Notes under the pieces: generated by a model | The model's database searches: none | Seen by the model: only the letters and a program-made list of their open reading frames with translations | What the model was told of the DNA's origin: nothing | Shown here: positions 49,001 to 55,590 of the stretch, piece by piece | How the letters are laid out: every line of letters begins with the position of its first letter | Numbering within the stretch: the stretch's first letter is position 1 | Origin: Sandaracinus amylolyticus | Lineage (GTDB): Bacteria > Myxococcota_A > Polyangia > Polyangiales > Sandaracinaceae | DNA length: 64,000 nucleotides | Direction: 5' to 3' | Assembly (NCBI RefSeq): GCF_000737325.1 | Contig: NZ_CP011125.1 | Location: 2,666,001-2,730,000 of the forward strand | Made by a program: the position numbers and the translations under genes

Positions 49001-49197
49001 ACGCGTTCTCGACCGACCCCGAGGATCACTTCCAGCACGACGCGTACAACTACACGATCCTCGGCGTCGGCGTCGTCGGACAGATGGTGATCAAGGCGAT
49101 CCGCGCACCGCAGACGCTGAGGAGCCTCGCCGGCTACGTCACGCGCGGGAGCAGCAGCGAGACCGGTGGAACGCACGAGGCGTACGACGTGCCCTGA
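43039..49197 (+). CDS. Secreted SpvB-TcdB-RHS protein (Tc-toxin B/C-like), copy 2
   Basis: A 2,052-residue paralogue starting 37 bp after copy 1; ATG 43039 follows GAGGGCG. The signal peptide (residues 1-29, ending PVASAQ) differs from copy 1, but the mature N-terminal 1,000 residues (SpvB domain, FG-GAP loops, TcdB-like middle) are nearly identical. The RHS half is only moderately similar. It keeps an EF-hand-like DHDGDESISAADA, the core WRYLDPYSARWISADPAFEE and the presumed self-cleavage site TDPTGLM. The 194-residue C-terminal segment (from 48613) is hydrophobic and Gly/Ala/Thr-rich (VQIALGGAMGILWAVTG, YTILGVGVVGQMVIKAI) and unlike that of copy 1. In Tc toxins this architecture forms the cocoon that encloses a cleaved C-terminal effector. 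Confidence 0.9.
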   Translation: MEHLDRCQRAALAAFGFIVSLAAVPVASAQTGVSDDRVSLPDGPGSIDGIGDNVEVDPNMGSMSYSVDIELPAGHPGMAPALGLRYGSAAGVSTVGIGWSLSVPSIERNTLRGLPRYVADDEFVANGGEQLVRVSSSGGSAVYRARFEREFVRYTWRNVGSGAAGYWTAEWPDGRIGYFGATATGTLVPSARLEQSGRAYRYMLVEVVDRFDHHTRYSYDASSGTPLLTRVAWAYQGSTPSYEVELAYEDRPDPMSDASPGWEEITSQRLRYVSVRSHGEVIRGYRLTYEPEATSGGLSRLAQVERIGRDGSVYPVVHSFEYSRSLGAMCGAARCDQPYLVEMGTIDAAGGIRSGQATLVDINGDALPDLVDSSLSRHRFYLNELGTDGAARFGSAPVMSATQSSGFQFHVPSVQILDVNGDGFADLTNASTRQMLCNRATGDWSACGASETMGSVDFSFQDDTSDGASDNTPLHTRFIDLNGDRRIDVLRTQSATTAVAWLNTPSGFVDFDRVEAPGVVFDQGDPSHLADMNGDGLLDVVEVRRIGLRWRLNLGWGHWADWQDVTGVSFASDSEVLDAQLEDLNGDGRDDVVLVQGNTVRYALNRNLGEMSAFMEMRSSSAVPIPTRTNETTVLFADMNGSGSRDVVWVESSGQVRYLELFPVRPNLMSRLENGIGMVHAIEYGTSVAQQAAQREAGDREWAHPLPHPMAVVDETDTWVTLTGGDDGSGLHEVVSYVYRDGFYDGVEKTFRGYAEVETRVHADMSRDSQEPALTVQEFDVGAEDPYRAGLTLRTAIFSGEETRPLREERHVYGDCEVAGVPTSGLRFPVRHVCETEVSTIHQEGAAPEEWATVRTETQYDGYGHPTLRIEHGVVHMGPPEMSSACAPCDLALSADQYGGACGAECLGDERYDESAYVEPGRNTDDHWILGMAHTHRVYAVPGGAASEEHTYYDGPDFEGLPLGRLTAGRVTRKTQRVSETEEIQTERNALDAHGNVIATLDPLGDPDDMTGHRREYVMDADGLRVVRTDVLLSTPEGRPYRLRREYGYEPAFDLVVESSAWMIEGLGEALSARNATHYGYDEFGRLRALARPGDTLDAPSMEVSWELGSPVSRIVIRRRSAPGAAADIQRVRCVDGRGQIVQELTQLESGDWLASGFVEHNRAGARVRIHQPHRAPSGDCAARPPSDVRHVDLQYDGAQREIRRVMPDADEHGGVASEIHVEHGPLWQRTYDENDTDEESAHAGTPDVVRSDGLGRTVVLERVLRTDAGDTRSTTRLFYDGRGHLAGYVDALGSTKQQARDLAGRVVRIEDPSTGVVLLEHDAAGNVVARTDARGITTRSEFDGANRPVARYREDSPSDSHIAFRYDFAPDCDRRACAHAEGQLVETAYPLPDEIAAALATERAGLDRYGYDARGRLVRQQRRLGSAMLELVETFDGADRVVATRHPDGREVRRTYDGGDRIVAIEGVIDRVEHDERGMPRRVVRADGAEDVVSYDALMREVSRASLARSGEPLQDYVVRRDRHGQVEEIVERGGMRPESRRYRHDSLDRLVAATITRDPDIEEGLSFGHDLLDNVTSTTSSLGEVSRAHVGEYVHDPARPSIATELGTLAQSHDEAGHLIARGHVELEWDFLGRLVRATERGRARGVFAYGADQQRVAKLEDGSLTIYLGRDFEVRDGVARAYARLGRDRVSRAQSTTLGPVLYRDHDGDESISAADALRSYEDDRPSRVALLHASARRVLHEAAPAPVQLFHDDVGSVVGATRDGEIVGLRRLYPFGETQTERGFVDERSFTGQERDSSTGLLCFEWRYLDPYSARWISADPAFEELGEDRPLEATARYGYVGANPLVSTDPTGLMEGNETTQGATSTSTQQPSSDGPRGIGGHIANYLGNKAATVLGLVSGWNAMTTVHNGIDMLTSSTGARETTGGGVQIALGGAMGILWAVTGARGEQGDSVGTMVLNSASDMTRDMVLYATGNLVSSGLTHAFSTDPEDHFQHDAYNYTILGVGVVGQMVIKAIRAPQTLRSLAGYVTRGSSSETGGTHEAYDVP
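43109..46125 (+). repeat. Long direct repeat, copy B (5' half of RHS gene 2)
   Basis: Partner of 36961-39977 at an offset of 6,148 bp. Homologous recombination between the two would fuse the start of gene 1 to the RHS half of gene 2 and delete one copy. Confidence 0.93.
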
Positions 49198-49310
49198 CGT
49201 TCTGCGCCGGTGATCACGAGACGCGAGCCCGCGGCGATCCCGCGCGCTCGCGTTTCGTCGTTCTGGCGCCTCGCGCCCGTCGCGTCCGCGGCTCGTCGCG
49301 CGTCGGGACG

Positions 49311-49322
49311 TCGACGCGTCGA
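49311..49322. promoter_or_regulatory. 12-bp palindrome upstream of the lipoprotein gene
   Basis: The perfect palindrome tcgacgcgtcga is identical to 36796-36807. It is followed after two bases by cttcgtc in both places and lies 80 bp before the ATG here (89 bp at the first site). It is a candidate operator shared by the two transcription units. Confidence 0.5.
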
Positions 49323-49402
49323 ACCTTCGTCACCTCCCGCGCCGAGCGCGGCGACGCGCGCGGCACGTTCGTCGCTCCACGGCAGCGCGGAGGGACGAGT
49401 CC

Positions 49403-49879
49403 ATGACGGTTCATCACGGCTCCATCGCCCGCATCGTCGTTCGCGCCGCGTTCGGTCTGGGTCTGTTGCTCGCCGGCTGCGAGAGCGGGCCGGGCGAGTG
49501 CGCGCCAGGCGCGGAGGACTGCCGCTGCGTCAGCCCGGACCGCTGCGACGACGGACTCGTCTGCAGCGACGGCACGTGCCGCGCGCCGCGCCTCGTCGGC
49601 CTCGACGTGCCCTCGGGAGCGGCGGCCTGCGAGGTGCTCCTGCTCGATGGCGCGGCCGAGGTCTCGGGCGTGCGCTTCGCGGACGGAGTGATCGGCGCGC
49701 ACGTCCGTGAGGAGCCGCGGACCTCGGTGTCGTTCGCGGCGAGCGGCGAGGGCGCGATGCCCGGCCGCGCCGTGTCGCTCGAGATCCTCGGCGATGGAGA
49801 CCTCGGCTCGATCGGTCGAGCGTGGTGCGTCGACGCAGCGGGCCGCGAGGTCACCGGCGACGTTCGGATCGGCGGCTGA
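49403..49879 (+). CDS. Small lipoprotein with EGF-like Cys cluster
   Basis: A 158-residue lipoprotein; GGAGGGA precedes ATG 49403. The signal peptide ends in the lipobox LLLAGC (Cys26). A short Cys cluster (CAPGAEDCRCVSPDRCDDGL) of the same style as the following two large proteins is followed by a beta-rich domain of about 95 residues (EVLLLDGAAEVSGVRFADGV, VSLEILGDGDLG). It lies 23 bp before the 1,858-residue lipoprotein gene and is probably cotranscribed with it. No family recognised. Confidence 0.75.
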   Translation: MTVHHGSIARIVVRAAFGLGLLLAGCESGPGECAPGAEDCRCVSPDRCDDGLVCSDGTCRAPRLVGLDVPSGAAACEVLLLDGAAEVSGVRFADGVIGAHVREEPRTSVSFAASGEGAMPGRAVSLEILGDGDLGSIGRAWCVDAAGREVTGDVRIGG

Positions 49880-49902
49880 GACGCACTCGACGGAGGTCAC
49901 CC

Positions 49903-52900
49903 ATGCACTCGCGCATCTCGGCTCTGCTTCTCTTCGGCGCGCTCCTCGTCGCTGGTTGTGACGGCGAAGGCGGCGCTCCTCCCACGGACGACGCAGGCGC
50001 GTGCGAGCGGGGCACGCTCGGCTGCGAGTGCGCGCGCGGCGATCGCTGCGGAGTCGACTCCGCCGGCGATCCGCTGATGTGCATCGAGGGCGCCTGTCTG
50101 CCCGCGGACTGCGCGCCGGGATCGATGGCGTGTGTCTGTCGCGCAAGCGCCGAGTGCGACGGAGATGCATTGGAGTGCCGCGAGGGTGTCTGTCGCGGCA
50201 CCGAGTGCAGCGCGGGCGACATGGGGTGCGAGTGTCTCGCCGGCACGTGCGGCCCCGGGCTCTATTGCGATCGGAGCCTCGGAGGCGGCACTTGCGTCGA
50301 CGACAGCGGCTGGCCGGGCGGCGACTGCCCCGCGTCGGGTCTGTGCCGCGCCCAGAGCCGCTGCGAGCCGATCACGGGCACCTGCGTGCCGTGCTCGCTC
50401 GGCAGCCAGGGGTGCGATCCCCTCGCGGGCGGAGCCTGCAACGAAGGGCTCGTCCTGTCGGCGGGCCGATGTCTCCCGCTCTCCGACACTCGGCCGGACG
50501 AGCCTCGCTGCTATTCGACGTGCCGCGACGATCTCGTCGAGACCGACGGGACCGTTCGTCGCTGCGGCGCGGACGGACTGCTCGAGGGATGCATCGATGG
50601 TCGCGAGTGCGTCGACGGGCAGTGCCTCGTCGCGGGTGAATCGCCGCGCACCTGCGCCGAGGACGCGCAGTGCCCGGAATTCCAGCGCTGTCTCGGCGGA
50701 TCGTGCGTCGCGCAGTGTGACGCCGACGTGGAGTGCGGGATCGGCTTCGTCTGCCACATGCACGCCTGTCGCGCGCCGTGCGCGCGCAATGCGATGCCGG
50801 AGGACGCCTGTCCGACTGGCACGTTCTGCGATTCGCAGGACGGCCGCTCGGGCGTGTGCATGCCAGTCGGCGACGAGGACGGTGCCGACGTGCCCGACCG
50901 CGGTCCCGAGGCGGGCTTCACCCTGAGCGCCCAGACGATGCTCCTCGGCGACGGCGCCGGGCTCGTCCGACTCACCCACGAGAGCCACTCGCGCGAGACG
51001 TTCCGGATCGAGCGAATCGCCCACACCGCGTACGACGAGACCGGCGCCGAGGTGGAGCTGGCCGACCGCCGCGAGCTCGATCGCCCCGCGGACGCGCCCG
51101 CGCCGCTGCGCTGGCTCGAGCTCCGCTATGGTGCCGAGAGCGCGGTCGCCGGGGATCTCGAGGCGCACGTCGAGCCCGGCGAGTGCGACGACTGCCCCTT
51201 CCTCGAGGTGCGGAACGCCGCGCCGCCGGCGGGGTGGGCGCGCTGGGAGGGGCTCCTCCGCATCTCGCACCCCGAGATGGGAGAGCGCCTGATCACGCTC
51301 GCGTGGAGCCGCGGGCTCGACGGGCGCTGGGCAGGGTCGATGTTCTATTTCGGCAACTTCGACGCTCGTGGTGTGCAGGAGTGGCTCGAGAGCGACAATC
51401 GCGACATCGCTCCTCCGGCGCTCCGGAATGCCCTCCTCCAGCGCTGGATCGCATTCCGCGCCGGCCGCGTTCCGGGTGGCGTGCGCGAGCTCGACGCGAT
51501 GCTCACCGGCGTGCGCACCGAGTCGTGGCGCTGGGCGTCGACGCGCTCGGCGTGCGCGGCGCTCCACGGCTCGTCGAACGCCGCTTGTTATCTCTTCGAC
51601 GGCGGTCGCGACGGGCTCGGCACGTTCACCACGAACGTCGCGGAGAACCCGGTGCCCACGGCGATCAGCACGCTCCCGCTGGTGCTGAACCTGCGCGCCG
51701 ATCCCGGGCGCCCGCTGCGCATGGCGGGCCGCATCGAGAGCTCCGGCACGCTCCACGCGCCCGGCGATCCCGGCGTGGTGCTCGACTTCGCCGACGACCC
51801 GAGCCGCTGTCGGTCCGGCACTCCGGGCTACTGCCTCGCGCGCCTGGCGCAGCTCGAGAGCACGATCGTCATCGGCGCGCGCACGACCGAGGGCAGCGCG
51901 TGCCCCGCCGGGCTCGAGGTGGTGGAGCGACCGTGGCTCGTCCCCGGCTTCGTCGCGGGCACCGAGCTCGAGGCCGACGGCGCGCGCGTGTACGCGCAGT
52001 GTCACGACACGCGCCTGCCCTTCGCCGAGTCGGCTCGCAACGTGGCGCTCGCGGGCGCGAACCCGATCCCCGACGGACGTCCGGCGGTGCGCGAGCTGCG
52101 CGTGCTCGACGGCTTCCTGCTCGATCGCGAGCGGATCGTCGTGCTCTTCGAGGAACGCCGCGAGTCGTGGCTCGATCCGAGCGACACCGTGTCGGCGTTC
52201 GGGTACGCGGTGCTCGCGCGCTCGCCCGAGCCGCTGGCGCCCGAGGATCTGCAGCCGGGTGCGATCCCCGAGCTGCCCGATCCGCCGCCTTCCGAGCTCG
52301 GGCTGACGTGCTCGCCCGAGATGGTCGAGCTCGCGACCGGCCGCCGCGAGGCGCTCTCCGCGATCAACGCCGCGGCCGTGACGTCGGTGATGCTCACCGG
52401 CATGGCCGCGTCGCCGGGCGCGCCGCTCGATCGCGCGCGCGTTCACGCGTACTGCGAGGACACCGGTCTCATCGACGGCGGCCCCGGCGCTGCGGGCTCG
52501 CCCGCGGTCACGATCGCGTGTCCCGTCGGGTCGCGTGTCACGTACTTCGCCTTCGTCGGCGCGTCGGCGCCGAGCCCGGCGATGATCGCGGGGCTGCCTT
52601 GCCAGCAGGGATACGACGCGCGCACCGGTGCGCGCGGGACGTGCAGCACGGCGCTCGAGTCGTGGCGTGCGACCGACGACGACGTGCTCTTCGACGTCCC
52701 GTGGATCTGCGAGGGCACCGACTTCTGCAACGCGGATCGCCACGAGCTGCGAGCGGGGAAGCGCTTCTATCCCGCGACTCAGATCTTCCTCCCGATCGAG
52801 CCCGCGATCGAAGAAGCATTCCGCTACCGACTTCGCTTCCAGTCACGCGACGGACGCGCGGTGGGGTTCGCACCGGCGATCTGTGACCCGGCGTCGGAGC

Positions 52901-55479
52901 TGACTCCGTTCTGCTACGACCCGGCGCAGATCGAAGAGATCCGCGCACGCATCGACTGCCTCGCTGCGGCGTACTCCGACTTCGGCGTCGCGACGACCGA
53001 CGTCCGGACCGCATTGTCGACGGCGTTGGGGGCCGTGGAGGTCACCACCTCGACCGGCATTCCGCTGCTCGCCGACGGATTCGAGCGCTTGTTCGCGGAG
53101 CTCATGATCCTCCTCGGCGACGAAGCGCTGACCAACGCGTACCGGTCGCGCTTCGACGTGGCGGCGACGCGCGGAAGCGCGTTCCGTGGCTCCGAGCTGG
53201 AGGCGGACGGCATCGATCTCACCGGCGTGGCGGGCTTCGAGATGCTCTCGCTCTACCAGGCCGTGCAGAGCTATCAGGTCGCGCTCGACCGGCTCTATCA
53301 CCTCGCGCCCGTGATGCAGGCAGCGCTCGCGCGCGGGCACTTCGGCGCGGACGGGGACGACGTCGTCAGCGCGGAGACGGTCACCTGGTACATGGAGCGC
53401 GTCATCCGCGGCGCGGCCCAGAAGGCACTGGCGCTCTCCGAGATCGCGAAGCGCTACGAGGCGCTCGATCGCACGGATCTCGCGCGCGGCGTGCTCGAGC
53501 GAGCGTACGCCGGGAGCTACATGGAGTCGGTCGCGATCGCGCAGCTGATGACGTCGATCGCCGATCGGTTCCCGGCGCTGAGCCGCGATCAGCTGGTGCG
53601 TTCGATCGAGGACGCGCAGCGTCGCTACAGCATCGCGCTCACGGAGATGCGCGCGGAGTACGAGGCGCTCTCCGACGACGTGACGTATTTCGGCTATCCG
53701 GCGGACTACGTGCCGATTCCGGTGCGCGACTCGGAATTCCGCGGATCGAATGCGTTCGAGGACGTGCTCGGGACGACCGACATCTTCCTCGCCGAGGCGC
53801 GACGCGCGGAGGACGAGGCGATCGCGAGCAGTCGCGCGTTCGACACCGACTCCGAGCAATTCCAGGCGGAGCTCGTGCGCGTGCGGCGCGGGTACGAAGA
53901 GCGGCTCGGTCCGATCTGCGGCTATTTCGCGGGACGCGACGGACGCACGTATCCGGCGATCGCCGAGCACGCGTTCCGGTCCGATGCGACCTCGGCGATG
54001 CAGGATCCCTGTGGCGCGGTGGGCAACGGCGAGATCCACCAGCAGATCGGGCGCATCCAGCAGCTCGCGCTCCAGCGCCAGACGCTCGAGACTCGCTACA
54101 ACAACATCCTCGCGGACATCGCGGACGAGCAGGAGCGAGTCAACGAGCAGTGCGACCTCGTGCTCGAGATCGCCGACTTCGAGTACCGCGTCGGCGAGAC
54201 GACGCTGTCGATGCAGCACGCGATCCGCGGGATGCAGCTCGCGCAGAGCACGATCGACCGCACGCTCTCGACGATCCACGGCATCTTGGGGTTCGCGTCG
54301 GGGCCCAGCGGCAATGCGGCGCTCGCGATCGGCTGGGGCATCACCGCAGGGATCGGCAACGGCTCCGTCGTCGTCCTCCAGGGCGTGATCAACGAGCTCG
54401 AGCGCGACATCCAGGAGACGCAGCTGAGCGCGAGCCGATGGCGCACCGAGCGCGAGTGCGATCGGCTCCGCATCGACTCCGTGCCGTCGATGAACTCGCG
54501 GCTCCGCTCGCTGCAGGAGCTGACCCTCGAGACGTACCAGGTCGCGCTGCAGATCGAGCTCGCGATGTCGGACCTGCAGCGCCTCCGGCTCCAGGCGCGG
54601 CGCGTCGAGGACGAGCTCGCCGACGCCGAGCAGCTCTCGATCCGCGTCGCGGCGGTGCAGAACGACCCGAACGTCCGGCTCTTCCGCAACCAGGCGATCC
54701 TCAGCGCGGATCGCACGTTCGAGATCGCGCTGCGCCAGGTCTATCGCCTGACTCGCGTGTACGAGTACTACACGAGCCAGACCTATCCGGGGCGCGACCG
54801 TCTGTTCCAGATTCGCATGGTCGCGCGCGGTGAGGACAACCTCGTCCGCTACATCAACGACCTGCGCGAGCGATTCCTCGGGTTCGAGGAGGAGTTCCGC
54901 GCGCCTGCGTCGCGCGTCGAGCGACTCTCGCTGATGGACGACATCTTCCAGATCCCGCGCGTGGACGGCCACGGCGACGAGCTGGACATCAACACGCGAC
55001 AGACGCTCTTCCGCGAGGCGCTCACGTCCTCGAGCCTGCTCAGCCCCGAGGGCCACGTCGTGATCCCGTTCCAGACGACGCTGGCGCAGGTCTCGCCCTG
55101 CACCCGGAACCACAAGATCAACTTCATCGAGGTCTCGATCCTCGGCTCCGGGCTCGGCGACGACGAAGCGACGGTGATGGTCTGGCACGAGGGCACGAGC
55201 GTCGTGGAGTCGCTGTACGAGGGGACTCAGTACTACCGACTCCCGCCGGGCCTCTCGATCGCTCAGGCCTACTTCGGCCGCAACAACACGGTCTTCGATC
55301 CGTCGGTCTACCGACGCTACGAGTTCCGCGAGCGGCCGTTCCTGAGCACGCAATGGTCGCTCGAGCTCGATCTGCGCGACGAGCCCGACAACCACGATCT
55401 CCGACTCGACCGGATCTCGGACGTCTATCTGTACGTCTATTACACGGACTTCACGGATCCGCGGTCGTGTCGCCGGTGA
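49903..55479 (+). CDS. Giant lipoprotein with Tc-toxin-A-like C-terminal half
   Basis: A 1,858-residue lipoprotein; GGAGGT precedes ATG 49903 and the lipobox is LLVAGC (Cys19). Residues 30-330 are Cys-rich EGF/Dickkopf-like modules (GCECARGDRCG, QCDADVECGIGFVC). Residues 340-1000 are beta-rich with no recognised family. Residues about 1130-1600 are long amphipathic helices with a Gly/Ala-rich hydrophobic stretch near 1460-1496 (FASGPSGNAALAIGWG). The C-terminus is beta-rich and ends with ERPFLSTQWSLELDL and ISDVYLYVYYT (1838-1848). That order (helical shell with a hydrophobic segment, coiled coil, beta domain ending in an ISDVxLxxxYT-type strand) resembles the pore and TcB-binding part of TcA subunits. 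This is fold-level resemblance judged by eye. Confidence 0.8.
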   Translation: MHSRISALLLFGALLVAGCDGEGGAPPTDDAGACERGTLGCECARGDRCGVDSAGDPLMCIEGACLPADCAPGSMACVCRASAECDGDALECREGVCRGTECSAGDMGCECLAGTCGPGLYCDRSLGGGTCVDDSGWPGGDCPASGLCRAQSRCEPITGTCVPCSLGSQGCDPLAGGACNEGLVLSAGRCLPLSDTRPDEPRCYSTCRDDLVETDGTVRRCGADGLLEGCIDGRECVDGQCLVAGESPRTCAEDAQCPEFQRCLGGSCVAQCDADVECGIGFVCHMHACRAPCARNAMPEDACPTGTFCDSQDGRSGVCMPVGDEDGADVPDRGPEAGFTLSAQTMLLGDGAGLVRLTHESHSRETFRIERIAHTAYDETGAEVELADRRELDRPADAPAPLRWLELRYGAESAVAGDLEAHVEPGECDDCPFLEVRNAAPPAGWARWEGLLRISHPEMGERLITLAWSRGLDGRWAGSMFYFGNFDARGVQEWLESDNRDIAPPALRNALLQRWIAFRAGRVPGGVRELDAMLTGVRTESWRWASTRSACAALHGSSNAACYLFDGGRDGLGTFTTNVAENPVPTAISTLPLVLNLRADPGRPLRMAGRIESSGTLHAPGDPGVVLDFADDPSRCRSGTPGYCLARLAQLESTIVIGARTTEGSACPAGLEVVERPWLVPGFVAGTELEADGARVYAQCHDTRLPFAESARNVALAGANPIPDGRPAVRELRVLDGFLLDRERIVVLFEERRESWLDPSDTVSAFGYAVLARSPEPLAPEDLQPGAIPELPDPPPSELGLTCSPEMVELATGRREALSAINAAAVTSVMLTGMAASPGAPLDRARVHAYCEDTGLIDGGPGAAGSPAVTIACPVGSRVTYFAFVGASAPSPAMIAGLPCQQGYDARTGARGTCSTALESWRATDDDVLFDVPWICEGTDFCNADRHELRAGKRFYPATQIFLPIEPAIEEAFRYRLRFQSRDGRAVGFAPAICDPASELTPFCYDPAQIEEIRARIDCLAAAYSDFGVATTDVRTALSTALGAVEVTTSTGIPLLADGFERLFAELMILLGDEALTNAYRSRFDVAATRGSAFRGSELEADGIDLTGVAGFEMLSLYQAVQSYQVALDRLYHLAPVMQAALARGHFGADGDDVVSAETVTWYMERVIRGAAQKALALSEIAKRYEALDRTDLARGVLERAYAGSYMESVAIAQLMTSIADRFPALSRDQLVRSIEDAQRRYSIALTEMRAEYEALSDDVTYFGYPADYVPIPVRDSEFRGSNAFEDVLGTTDIFLAEARRAEDEAIASSRAFDTDSEQFQAELVRVRRGYEERLGPICGYFAGRDGRTYPAIAEHAFRSDATSAMQDPCGAVGNGEIHQQIGRIQQLALQRQTLETRYNNILADIADEQERVNEQCDLVLEIADFEYRVGETTLSMQHAIRGMQLAQSTIDRTLSTIHGILGFASGPSGNAALAIGWGITAGIGNGSVVVLQGVINELERDIQETQLSASRWRTERECDRLRIDSVPSMNSRLRSLQELTLETYQVALQIELAMSDLQRLRLQARRVEDELADAEQLSIRVAAVQNDPNVRLFRNQAILSADRTFEIALRQVYRLTRVYEYYTSQTYPGRDRLFQIRMVARGEDNLVRYINDLRERFLGFEEEFRAPASRVERLSLMDDIFQIPRVDGHGDELDINTRQTLFREALTSSSLLSPEGHVVIPFQTTLAQVSPCTRNHKINFIEVSILGSGLGDDEATVMVWHEGTSVVESLYEGTQYYRLPPGLSIAQAYFGRNNTVFDPSVYRRYEFRERPFLSTQWSLELDLRDEPDNHDLRLDRISDVYLYVYYTDFTDPRSCRR

Positions 55480-55496
55480 TCGTGCGCAGCTGACGC

Positions 55497-55510
55497 CGCG
55501 CGAAAGCGCG
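55497..55510 (+). terminator. GNRA-capped hairpin after the giant lipoprotein gene
   Basis: The sequence cgcgc-gaaa-gcgcg forms a 5-bp stem with a GAAA tetraloop 18 bp after the stop codon. It is a possible terminator or processing site; no T-run follows. Confidence 0.4.
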
Positions 55511-55590
55511 CGTCGATCGTCGACAAGAGGCAGCAGGAGAGCGCCAGTCACGACCGTGGCTCGGTGCGCGGATGGGGAGGTGCGACTGTG

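Noticed and set aside
44968-49176. A 1,400-codon minus-strand frame opposite RHS copy 2
   Set aside because: Same composition artefact; the plus-strand frame carries the SpvB, FG-GAP and RHS motifs.
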